In this document: positions 1-9,567 of the stretch, piece after piece | Layout of the letters: every line of letters begins with the position of its first letter | How positions within the stretch are numbered: the stretch's first letter is position 1 | Source: an uncultured bacterium | GTDB taxonomy: Bacteria; Actinomycetota; Coriobacteriia; Coriobacteriales; Coriobacteriaceae | DNA: 13,339 nucleotides | Assembly: GCA_905216145.1 (NCBI GenBank) | Contig: CAJMST010000033.1 | Coordinates: forward strand, 1 to 13,339 | Direction of reading: 5' to 3' | Translations under genes and position numbers: made by a program | The notes under the pieces: model-generated | Databases searched by the model: none | What the model was told of the DNA's origin: nothing | What the model saw: only the letters and a program-made list of their open reading frames with translations

Positions 1-49
1 ATGCAGCAGGGGCTCTCAATGTTTTTATGTCCTGCTCATATCGTCTCTG

Positions 50-72
50 CCGGCACTTGGGGACACTCCTTG
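50..72. repeat. Dispersed GGGGAC-type repeat, copy A
   Basis: The 15-mer CCGGCACTTGGGGAC at 50-64 is repeated exactly at 13265-13279, and its core TTGGGGAC also occurs at 7422-7429. The copy is followed by the palindrome at 71-80, and CCGGC at 50-54 can pair with GCCGG at 83-87. It resembles the intergenic REP-like palindromic repeats common in gut Actinobacteria. That assignment is from general knowledge and has not been searched. Confidence 0.5.
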
Positions 73-133
73 GCGCGCCAGAGCCGGTCGCCCGGGGATG
101 GAGGGGCCATTTTGGCCCTTGGCGGTCACCCGA

Positions 134-147
134 GGTAAACCTTTACC
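134..147. promoter_or_regulatory. Inverted repeat, possible operator upstream of nifJ
   Basis: GGTAAA and TTTACC form a perfect 6-bp inverted repeat around a CC spacer. It lies about 40 bases upstream of the TACAAT box at 187-192. Size and place suit a transcription-factor site, but I do not recognise the regulator and it may be chance. Confidence 0.3.
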
Positions 148-186
148 GCCCGCCTATATTTGCCGAAATTACACTTGACGGCGGGG

Positions 187-206
187 TACAATAAACCCGC
201 ATGCGG
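187..206 (+). promoter_or_regulatory. Candidate -10 box and start-site palindrome for nifJ
   Basis: TACAAT at 187-192 is a good -10 hexamer. The perfect palindrome CCGCATGCGG at 197-206 sits where transcription would begin. No convincing -35 box lies 16-18 bases upstream: TTGCCG at 160-165 gives a 21-base spacer, and TTGACG at 175-180 is only 6 bases away. The promoter may therefore depend on an activator, or be elsewhere. Confidence 0.3.
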
Positions 207-262
207 ATTTTCGTTGCGGGCGCTTCCCATCGCCGGGGCGTGCCCGGGAGCATCCGGCATGC
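199..262 (+). promoter_or_regulatory. Predicted structured 5' leader of nifJ
   Basis: Bases 199-208 (GCATGCGGAT) can pair with 252-262 through ten base pairs with one bulged G. Inside, CCGGG at 233-237 pairs with CCCGG at 243-247 around a five-base loop, giving a two-tier stem beginning at the inferred transcript start. It does not match any riboswitch class I recognise. GC-rich DNA folds easily, so conservation in relatives would be needed before calling it functional. Confidence 0.3.
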
Positions 263-473
263 AGCCTTTGCGGCGCTCGGTCATGTGCAAGACGGGCGGT
301 CGGGTCTGTGGGGCGCATCAGCTGGCCCTCGCCTCGGCATGCCTTCTCTCCACGCCATGTACCTGCTGCTGAGCCTGCCTGCCAGATGATTGGAAGCAAC
401 AGCGAAAATCCCATCACGCCAACATCCCGGCGATCGCCGGGGCCTGTATACCTATATGAGAGGAGAGGGGTAT

Positions 474-4013
<3,540 letters not shown>

Positions 4014-4023
4014 GTCTCCCACC

Positions 4024-4148
4024 GCAGGATCTGAGGACTGACCTTCGCGGACGTCCTCGGACATGAAAGAACCCCCGCTGCGCACTACGTGCGGCGGGGG
4101 TTCTTTCGTCCTGCGGAGTGCCCGCGAAGGTTAGCCCTCAGATCCTGC
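4024..4148. repeat. Long imperfect inverted repeat enclosing the nifJ terminator
   Basis: The 27-base arms at 4024-4050 and 4122-4148 are reverse complements at 25 of 27 positions; one difference is a G-U pair in RNA, the other an A-C mismatch. They begin 10 bases after the nifJ stop codon and enclose the terminator hairpin. Competing pairings exist: CCGCAGGA at 4022-4029 also matches TCCTGCGG at 4109-4116 perfectly; GAGGAC at 4033-4038 matches GTCCTC at 4053-4058; and ACGTCCT at 4156-4162 matches AGGACGT at 4183-4189. The 11-mer ACGTCCTCGGA occurs directly repeated at 4051-4061 and 4156-4166. It could be an RNA 3' end structure or a small mobile palindromic element; I cannot tell which. Confidence 0.75.
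4065..4107 (+). terminator. Intrinsic terminator of nifJ
   Basis: A 14-bp perfect stem (4065-4078 with 4094-4107) extends after a two-base bulge into CGCAC/GTGCG around a three-base loop. The descending arm ends GGGGGTTCTTTC, so the U-rich tract is partly inside the stem and matched by GAAAGAA on the other side. That symmetry would let it work in both directions, including against transcription coming from the minus-strand ATPase gene. Confidence 0.75.
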
Positions 4149-4218
4149 TACGACTACGTCCTCGGATTGTGGGACTGAATGAAGGACGTGGTTGGTGGGG
4201 CCTTTTGTCCCGGTCGCT

Positions 4219-4241
4219 GTTTCGCGGCAACGCCGCGAAAC
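4219..4241. repeat. Perfect 10-bp hairpin downstream of the ATPase gene
   Basis: GTTTCGCGGC and GCCGCGAAAC pair perfectly around AAC. The hairpin lies about 50 bases past the stop codon of the minus-strand ATPase gene. There is no T-run on either strand, so it is not a typical intrinsic terminator, although it could define an mRNA 3' end. Confidence 0.4.
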
Positions 4242-4290
4242 CACGCGTTACTTTGGTTATGGAGGGGGCTTGGTTGTTGGTTCAGATGAT

Positions 4291-5652
4291 CTAGAGAGAT
4301 ATGGGTGCAAATGAGAAATCGTTGTTGGGGTCGTCCTTTTCCATAAACTCATCGAGGCAGAATGTCATATAGATTGGAACGTACAGGATCTTGCCCTCTT
4401 CGCTAAGGTTTTCGTGGCTCAGCACAACGGCCTCGGGAATCTTGTACTCGCCCACACTCATCAGGCGATCGAGGGCCGCATGTGCTCGAACTTTCTTGCC
4501 CGATTTGACTTCGATTGGGACAACATGTCCTCGGGCGCCTTCGATTACAAAGTCGACTTCACCGACCTCACGTGTTTGGTAGTACCACGTATCTGCTCCG
4601 AGGGCAACAAGCTCCTGCGCGACCACGTTTTCATAGAGACCGCCGAGGTTGGGGGTTTTCATATCTAGATATACAGCGCGTGCCGTGCTACCGGGATATC
4701 GCGATGCGAGCATTCCTGTATCGGACTCGTATAGTTTGAAGGCGGCTGCCTTCTCTGTCCTCTTAAGAGGACTCCGGGCCTCCGTCACCTGGGGGACCAT
4801 CAATCCAACGCCTGCGTTCACCAGCCATAGGAAATCCTGCTCGTATTTTTGAAGACGAGCTCCCTCGCCTAGAGACGAGACGATAAAGCGATGGGACTCC
4901 GCCTCAAGCTGAACGGGAATTTGCTCGAAAATGGAGCGAACGTTAAACGCTCGAGTCGATGCATATTTAGAGATATCGCTTTTGTACTGATCGACTAGCT
5001 GAATTTGAAGCTCACGCGTTCTCACGAGCGAATAGCCCGAATCGATATAGTTCTGAACGACCTCTGGCATGCCGCCGCAAACGATATAGGCTCTAAAGTT
5101 TTTGAGCATCGCCTCATGAATATAGTTTTCGACGGGACGTCTCTCGACAAGGCAGCTGCGAATGTCTGCAAGCACATTCTCGCTGATGCTGTTTGCCCAA
5201 CAGAACTCTTCAAAATCCATCGGTCGCATAACAATGTGCTCGACATACCCCACCGGAAAAGAAGAGATCCCCTTAAACTCAGTCCCAAGCATAGACCCCG
5301 AGAAGACATAGCTAAAGCGTCCGTCCTCGACCAGCGCCTTCATAAGTGTAACGATCTGCGGATACTCCTGAATCTCATCGACGAAGATAAGCGTGTCTCC
5401 TTCAACAAGCGGTGCATCCGCAAGAAGGGCCACACGGTTGATGAAGTCAATGGAGTTCTTAGCGCCAACAAGTACGTCTCTTGCCTCGGCATCGAGTAGC
5501 AGATTGACCTCATAATACGAAGCGTAGTTGCTCTTTCCAAACGCGCGAATTGCATAGCTCTTGCCAATCTGACGCGCGCCAGTAACAAGCAACGCTTTAT
5601 TGGATTTGTTCTTCCAGCTCAAAAGCCTGTCAGTGACCTTACGGCGTAGCAT
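4291..5652 (-). CDS. ATP-binding protein, AAA_14 / DUF4143 family
   Basis: A 453-residue protein of the very common but poorly characterised AAA_14-DUF4143 family; no cellular role is firmly established. The N-terminal ATPase has a Walker A motif GARQIGKS at residues 25-32 and a Walker B LIFVDEIQ with Asp92-Glu93. The C-terminal half (from about 200) is DUF4143-like. Near its end it has the spaced acidic/lysine pattern of PD-(D/E)XK nuclease folds: EVDF with Asp367, then IEVKSGKK with Glu381 and Lys383. No membrane segment or signal peptide is evident. Length is typical and the gene appears intact. The start ATG (complement of 5650-5652) follows GAGGGG. It stands alone, divergent from arcC and convergent with nifJ, behind a 34-bp tandem repeat. 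Its composition is more AT-rich and its codon use more mixed than the metabolic neighbours, suggesting horizontal acquisition. Confidence 0.88.
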   Translation of the reverse strand: MLRRKVTDRLLSWKNKSNKALLVTGARQIGKSYAIRAFGKSNYASYYEVNLLLDAEARDVLVGAKNSIDFINRVALLADAPLVEGDTLIFVDEIQEYPQIVTLMKALVEDGRFSYVFSGSMLGTEFKGISSFPVGYVEHIVMRPMDFEEFCWANSISENVLADIRSCLVERRPVENYIHEAMLKNFRAYIVCGGMPEVVQNYIDSGYSLVRTRELQIQLVDQYKSDISKYASTRAFNVRSIFEQIPVQLEAESHRFIVSSLGEGARLQKYEQDFLWLVNAGVGLMVPQVTEARSPLKRTEKAAAFKLYESDTGMLASRYPGSTARAVYLDMKTPNLGGLYENVVAQELVALGADTWYYQTREVGEVDFVIEGARGHVVPIEVKSGKKVRAHAALDRLMSVGEYKIPEAVVLSHENLSEEGKILYVPIYMTFCLDEFMEKDDPNNDFSFAPISL

Positions 5653-5667
5653 TAAAACCCCTCAATG

Positions 5668-5753
5668 ACAAAAATTGGCAAATAGATTTGACCCTAATCA
5701 TACAAAAATTGGCAGATAGATTTGACCCAAATCATACAAAAATTGGCAAATAG
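5668..5753 (-). repeat. 34-bp tandem repeat in front of the ATPase gene
   Basis: Two full units (5668-5701 and 5702-5735) and an 18-base partial unit (5736-5753) lie end to end. The two full units differ at only two positions. Each begins ACAAAAATTGGCA and carries the dyad GATTTG-ACC-CAAATC (5719-5733 perfect; 5685-5699 with one mismatch). The array stops 15 bases before the ATPase start codon, so it must overlap the promoter or 5' leader. Tandem dyads 34 bp apart look like operator sites. There are no unique spacers, so it is not a CRISPR array. Confidence 0.85.
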
Positions 5754-5978
5754 CAAAGCTCGCTTAGGCCTCAAAGCCAGCGAGCCAGCACGGTACTTTG
5801 CGAAAAGGCTGGCGGCGCCGTTGTTGAGGGTGGCCAGGTTGGCAGTGGCGCCGTTAGCGTTCTCGGCTGCTTGGGCGCGCAGGAGCGAAAGGGCGTCGGC
5901 AGCGTTCATGCAGAAGCCGACGGTAAAGTTCCATACTGCGAACTCGCAGTCGCTTGCCGCGGGGTGAAGCGCGATCGG
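5694..5978 (-). pseudogene. GC-rich open-frame remnant, unknown
   Basis: A minus-strand frame is open from just after a stop (complement of 5979-5981) to a stop at 5694-5696. Down to about 5755 it is GC-rich and alanine-rich with codon use like the local metabolic genes (for example AVWNFTVGFCMNAADALS). It then runs into the AT-rich 34-bp repeats, where the translation no longer looks protein-like. The first ATG, at 5909, has no clear ribosome binding site. I do not recognise the peptide. It may be the remnant of a gene cut by arrival of the repeat-ATPase segment, or chance. Confidence 0.25.
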
Positions 5979-6344
5979 CTATCCCTTATGTTGGATGAAA
6001 AGCCCCATGTTTTTGCAGGGATGCATACTCGACTTATAAGTGCATAGAATCTCGTATAGTGCGAGTAAGATATTGCGCTGTCCGTTTTGTGTTTAGCAGA
6101 GATGTAGTTTGTATAATCCGACATAATCCTCGCTTCATTTAAATAAAGTCGCACGTAAATTACGTAGATATGTCTGAGCTGGAGTTCTGTACGCTGAGCG
6201 GATAAAAACGACCGTTCACCGTTCCGCTATTTTCAAAATGAATAAAATGAGCGATAAAGAGAATATAAACCTTAATAAACTCGCGTATCGCACGGACGCG
6301 GGTTATTAATGGGTTGTAGGCCTTTTACAGAAAGGATTCCAGCA
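5979..6344 (+). promoter_or_regulatory. AT-rich upstream region of arcC
   Basis: About 365 bases without a convincing gene, much more AT-rich than the flanks. Visible elements: the perfect palindrome ACTTATAAGT at 6032-6041; a weak promoter pair TTTTCA (6230-6235) and GATAAA (6253-6258) with a 17-base spacer; and TGAATAAAATGA near 6239-6250, which loosely resembles one side of an ArgR/AhrC arginine box. The carbamate kinase promoter should lie here, but its exact place is inferred. Confidence 0.4.
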
Positions 6345-7307
6345 ATGTCTAAGCCTCTTGGCAAGCCCGATCGTATTGTCGTCGCCCTTGGCGGCAACGC
6401 CCTCGGCAACAACCCCGTCGAGCAGATCGAGGCCGTGAGCAACACCGCCCACGCCCTCCTCGGCCTCATCGAGCAGGGCAACGAGATCATCATCACCCAC
6501 GGCAACGGCCCGCAGGTCGGCATGATCCAGAACGCCTTCGCCGCCGCCCACGACGCCATCGGCACCCCCGAGATGCCGCTGCCCGAGTGCGGCGCCATGT
6601 CCCAGGGCTACATCGGCTATCACCTGCAGCAGGGCATCGGCCGCGAGATGCACAAGCGCTATAAGCGTTGGCACGCCGCCACGGTCGTCACCCAGATCGA
6701 GTGCGATCCCGACGATCCCGCGTTCAAGAACCCGACCAAGCCCATCGGCCCCTTCTACACCGAGGAGCAGGCCAAGGAGTTCATGGCCGAGGATCCCTCC
6801 AAGGTCTTCGTCGAGGATTCCGGCCGCGGCTGGCGTCGCGTCGTCGCTTCCCCCGATCCCAAGAAGATCGTCGAGGCTGACTCCATCCTCAACCTGCTCG
6901 ACAACGAGTTCATCGTCATCGCCTGCGGTGGCGGCGGCATCCCCGTCGTCCGCGACTACGAGAACAAGGGCTGCTACAAGGGCGTTCCCGCCGTCATCGA
7001 CAAGGACCTGGGCGGCGAGCTGCTGGCCGAGGACTGCGACGCCGACGTCCTGTTCCTGCTGACCGCCGTCGAGCACGTGGCCATCAACTTCGGCAAGCCC
7101 AACCAGGAGGAGCTCGAGGACATCACCGCCGACGAGGCCGAGCGCCTGGCCGACGAGGGCCAGTTCGGCAAGGGTTCCATGGAGCCCAAGGTTCGCGCTG
7201 CCATCAAGTTCGCCCGCTCCCGCAAGGGCCGCACCTGCATCATCGGCGCCCTGGACAAGGCCGCCGAGACCATGGCTGGCCTCTCCGGTACCCGCATCCA
7301 CGAGTAG
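6345..7307 (+). CDS. arcC: Carbamate kinase
   Basis: Catalyses reversible transfer of phosphate from carbamoyl phosphate to ADP, giving ATP and carbamate; it is the last step of arginine deiminase, agmatine or allantoin catabolism, in the cytoplasm. The 320-residue protein has normal family length. Amino-acid-kinase motifs are in order: VVALGGNAL at about 12-20, HGNGPQVG at 52-59, the glycine cluster GGGG at 195-198, DKDLGGELLA at 219-228 and AVEHVAINFGKPNQ further on. The ATG at 6345 is chosen because AGAAAGGA (6329-6336) lies 8 bases upstream and MSKPLGKPDRIVVAL fits the family start; an upstream ATG at 6309 would add 12 unlikely residues. It appears monocistronic, followed by a terminator at 7373. 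Arginine deiminase and ornithine carbamoyltransferase genes, often adjacent elsewhere, are not in this window, so the source of carbamoyl phosphate is not shown. Confidence 0.96.
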   Translation: MSKPLGKPDRIVVALGGNALGNNPVEQIEAVSNTAHALLGLIEQGNEIIITHGNGPQVGMIQNAFAAAHDAIGTPEMPLPECGAMSQGYIGYHLQQGIGREMHKRYKRWHAATVVTQIECDPDDPAFKNPTKPIGPFYTEEQAKEFMAEDPSKVFVEDSGRGWRRVVASPDPKKIVEADSILNLLDNEFIVIACGGGGIPVVRDYENKGCYKGVPAVIDKDLGGELLAEDCDADVLFLLTAVEHVAINFGKPNQEELEDITADEAERLADEGQFGKGSMEPKVRAAIKFARSRKGRTCIIGALDKAAETMAGLSGTRIHE

Positions 7308-7372
7308 TCTCTACTTTGTTGCCTCTCTCGTGGGCGCCAGGCAAAGCGCCCACAAACTAGCCTCTCTTCATG

Positions 7373-7405
7373 AGCCCCGCAGTCCGCTCCGGCTGCGGGG
7401 CTTTT
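7373..7405 (+). terminator. Intrinsic terminator of arcC
   Basis: AGCCCCGCAG (7373-7382) pairs perfectly with CTGCGGGGCT (7393-7402) and runs into TTTT. The apex TCCGCTCCGG extends the stem by CCG/CGG after a bulged T. A smaller hairpin, GTGGGCG/CGCCCAC, lies just upstream at 7330-7353. The same apical design recurs in the terminator at 13185. Confidence 0.85.
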
Positions 7406-7417
7406 GCTATTCACCTA

Positions 7418-7495
7418 GTCATTGGGGACGTTCTTAAACGACTAGCCAAACAAGAACGTCCCCAACGACTACTCATTTAAGTCTGTCCCCAATGA
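7418..7495. repeat. Dispersed GGGGAC-type repeat, copy B, with two alternative right arms
   Basis: TTGGGGACGTTCTT at 7422-7435 pairs perfectly with AAGAACGTCCCCAA at 7452-7465 (14 bp, 16-base loop). The same left region, GTCATTGGGGAC at 7418-7429, also pairs perfectly with GTCCCCAATGAC at 7484-7495 (12 bp). The two structures exclude each other. The core is shared with copies at 50 and 13265. It sits between the arcC terminator and the regulator gene, as expected of an intergenic REP-like element. Confidence 0.7.
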
Positions 7496-7591
7496 CTGCC
7501 CAATGGCTGGGAAGGCGCATCCCACACCGACGCATTGCCTTCGGGCCCTCTCCCCAGGCTCTCCATAGCTCAGCTGGACTCCCCGCAACCT

Positions 7592-7609
7592 GTTCCGAGT
7601 TGGCGGAAC
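7592..7609 (+). promoter_or_regulatory. Inverted repeat upstream of the PRD regulator
   Basis: GTTCCG and CGGAAC form a perfect 6-bp inverted repeat with a 6-base spacer, ending 62 bases before the regulator's start codon. It could be an operator or a short RNA hairpin. The rest of 7496-7671 shows no gene; I found no convincing -35/-10 pair. Confidence 0.3.
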
Positions 7610-7671
7610 GAGCGCGACGTGGAGTGTCATTCTTTACCGCGTTAGACTAGACGCAGGGAAAGGAGGAGGAC

Positions 7672-9567
7672 ATGGATGCTCGCGTCAAGCAGCTTGTAAA
7701 TATGATCGAGGACGCTCAGCCTGTCGCTGTCGCGGTACTTGCCAAGCGTCTCGAGGTAAGCGAGCGCGCCGTGAGAAACTATATCCATCGCGCAAACGAC
7801 AACCTTGCAGGGGTTGCACGCATCGTTGGCAGCAAGGGGCAGTATCGTATCGATGTTGCACGTGCAGATGAGCTTGCTCGCTTGCTAGACGGTGCGGCTC
7901 TGGCCCATCCGGGCATTCCTGATACGCGCGACGGCCGTGTGTCCTTCCTTCTTAACGACCTCCTCATGCGGTCCCAGTGGGTGACGATTGAGGAGTATGC
8001 GGATTTACTCTACATTTCGGCGCGAACTCTGTCCAATGACATGCGTCTGGTAGAGCAGAAACTCGCCCAATTTGACTTAACGCTCGAAAAGCGCCCACGC
8101 TACGGAATCCGCGTTGCGGGCGGGGAGTCGCAGCGGCGCCTGTGCCTGGCCTCGCTGGTGAGGCCCGTGTTGCCCGACACCGACGATGCAAAGCTCGCCG
8201 AGCGCCTGCGGGCCATCGCCGCATGTGTGGACGATGCTCTGACGGCCTCGCCCGTCACGGTGAGCTCGCTGGCATCCCGCAATCTCATCATGCATCTTTA
8301 CATTGCTCTTGGCCGCATCGAGCAGGGCTGCTATGTCCCAGCTGCAGAATCGGACGTTCAAAAACTGGAGGGAACGCGCGAATACGCCGCGGCTTTCCAG
8401 ATTGCTGCAAACATCAAGGATGCCCTGGGCGTGAGCATGCCCCGAGAAGAGGTTGCCTTTATCGCAATCCATTTGCTCGGCAGGGGCACGGGCGTGCCCG
8501 AGAAGGGCTCTGCCGTTATCTCGGACGAGATGTGGGAGATTGCTTCCGAGATGGTACGTGCGGTCAACGATGAGTTTAGGTTTGACTTTAGCGGCGATCT
8601 TGAACTTCGCATGAACCTTGCTCGGCATATCGGCCCTCTGGGCTATCGCCTTGAATATCACATGCATATGGATAACCCCATGCTGTCCGATATCAAGACG
8701 AGGTTTCCGTTGGCCTATTCGATGGCAGCTGGCACCTCGCAGGTACTCGAGCGTCATTTTGGCAGCCAGCCCTCTGATGAAGAGCTCGGCTACATCGCCA
8801 TGGCATTTGCCCTGGCCCTCGAGCAGCAAGCCGACCAGCCGCGTCGCAAACGCATCCTGATCGTGTGCGCCTCGGGAGCGGGAAGCGCCCGTATGCTCGA
8901 GCACCAGTACCGCAAGCAGTTTGGCATGTATATCGATTCGATTGAGACATGCGATGTCGCCCGCGTGGGAACGTTCGATTTTTCGCATATCGACTACGTG
9001 TTCACAACGGTGCCGCTCAACGTCAAGTTGCCCGTGCCCGTCCGCGAGGCCGATTTCTTCTTGGAGACGAGCGATGTCAACGCTATCCGCAAGGTGCTGA
9101 GCGACGACACTGCGCAATCGGACTCCGTGAGCTCTTTCTTTAGCCGTGCCCTGTTCTTCAACCGCGTTGAGGCGTCGTCGAAGCAGGCCGTTCTCCGATA
9201 TCTCTCCGAGCGCGCCGTCGAGAGCGGCCGTGTCGATGCCCAGTTTGCCCAAGAGGTCGCCGAGCGCGAGAGCGCGAGCGCCACCTCGTTTGGCAATGGG
9301 GTAGCCATGCCCCATGGGATGCATCCCTTGAGCGCCGAGGCCTTTGTTACCGTGGGCCTGCTCGAACATCCCATTCTTTGGGACGAATACGGCCATGAGG
9401 TCGATATCGTCTTTATGGTGTCGTTTGCCCGGTCGGGCGGCGATGAGGCGCGGATCTTGAGCTCACTGCTCGCCGAGATCTTTATGGACCGCCAGGGGGT
9501 CGAGCGCCTACGCGAGCGCCGGTCCTGGCATGAGCTGATGGCGCTTGTGCAAGCGCATACGGCTTAA
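7672..9567 (+). CDS. PRD-containing PTS-responsive transcriptional regulator (LicR/MtlR type)
   Basis: A 631-residue DNA-binding regulator whose activity is set by PTS phosphorylation. Domains in order: helix-turn-helix (about 5-45, VLAKRLEVSERAVRNYI); a second, Mga-like helix-turn-helix (about 94-150, EYADLLYISARTLSNDM); PRD1 (about 172-275) with His208 and His267; PRD2 (about 285-390) with His319; an EIIB-like domain with Cys399 in VCASGAGSA; and an EIIA type-2 (fructose/mannitol) domain with His548 in AMPHGMHP. There is no RNA-binding CAT domain, so it should act on DNA, unlike BglG antiterminators. In PRD2 the second conserved histidine is replaced by Ala378 (GYIAMAF). The ATG at 7672 is preceded by AGGAGGAGGA, a strong binding site. 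It lies directly upstream of the lactose/cellobiose-type PTS genes in the same direction, which it probably activates when substrate is present. Confidence 0.92.
   Translation: MDARVKQLVNMIEDAQPVAVAVLAKRLEVSERAVRNYIHRANDNLAGVARIVGSKGQYRIDVARADELARLLDGAALAHPGIPDTRDGRVSFLLNDLLMRSQWVTIEEYADLLYISARTLSNDMRLVEQKLAQFDLTLEKRPRYGIRVAGGESQRRLCLASLVRPVLPDTDDAKLAERLRAIAACVDDALTASPVTVSSLASRNLIMHLYIALGRIEQGCYVPAAESDVQKLEGTREYAAAFQIAANIKDALGVSMPREEVAFIAIHLLGRGTGVPEKGSAVISDEMWEIASEMVRAVNDEFRFDFSGDLELRMNLARHIGPLGYRLEYHMHMDNPMLSDIKTRFPLAYSMAAGTSQVLERHFGSQPSDEELGYIAMAFALALEQQADQPRRKRILIVCASGAGSARMLEHQYRKQFGMYIDSIETCDVARVGTFDFSHIDYVFTTVPLNVKLPVPVREADFFLETSDVNAIRKVLSDDTAQSDSVSSFFSRALFFNRVEASSKQAVLRYLSERAVESGRVDAQFAQEVAERESASATSFGNGVAMPHGMHPLSAEAFVTVGLLEHPILWDEYGHEVDIVFMVSFARSGGDEARILSSLLAEIFMDRQGVERLRERRSWHELMALVQAHTA

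Larger units (their letters stand above)
1..473. other. Non-coding region upstream of the PFOR gene
   Basis: I see no convincing gene here. Short open frames (for example 201-389 on +) have no good ribosome binding site and do not look like known proteins. Seen directly: a repeat copy at 50-72; the perfect 10-base palindrome TGGCGCGCCA at 71-80; a hairpin at 102-120 (8-bp stem including one G-T pair, loop TTT) with no T-run, so not an obvious terminator; an inverted repeat at 134-147; two possible -10 boxes, TATATT at 155-160 and TACAAT at 187-192; and a foldable GC-rich stretch from 199. The roughly 270 bases between the TACAAT box and the gene suggest a long 5' leader, but the transcription start is inferred. 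Confidence 0.6.

Noticed and set aside
102..120. Terminator for a gene upstream of the window
   Set aside because: The hairpin is real, but no T-run follows on either strand.
175..192. TTGACG and TACAAT as a sigma-70 promoter
   Set aside because: Both hexamers are good, but only 6 bases separate them, far less than the 16-18 needed.
201..389. A 62-residue open frame in the PFOR leader
   Set aside because: No ribosome binding site, no recognisable protein features, and it overlaps predicted RNA structure; other frames are open here too because of the GC-rich sequence.
390..473. N-terminal extension of the PFOR from TTG at 390
   Set aside because: The family starts at the MARKFKSMDGNEA region, and a strong AGGAG site precedes the ATG at 474.
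5005..5499. A 164-codon open frame on the plus strand inside the ATPase gene
   Set aside because: The minus strand encodes clear Walker motifs over the same bases, and the plus-strand translation resembles no family I know.
5668..5753. Possible CRISPR array
   Set aside because: The repeats are directly adjacent with no unique spacers, only 2.5 units are present, and no cas genes are in the window.
7564..7609. tRNA-like stretch (TAGCTCAGCTGG, then GTTCCGAGT)
   Set aside because: It resembles D-arm and T-arm consensus, but the D stem has no partner, the spacing between arms is too short and no acceptor stem can be formed.
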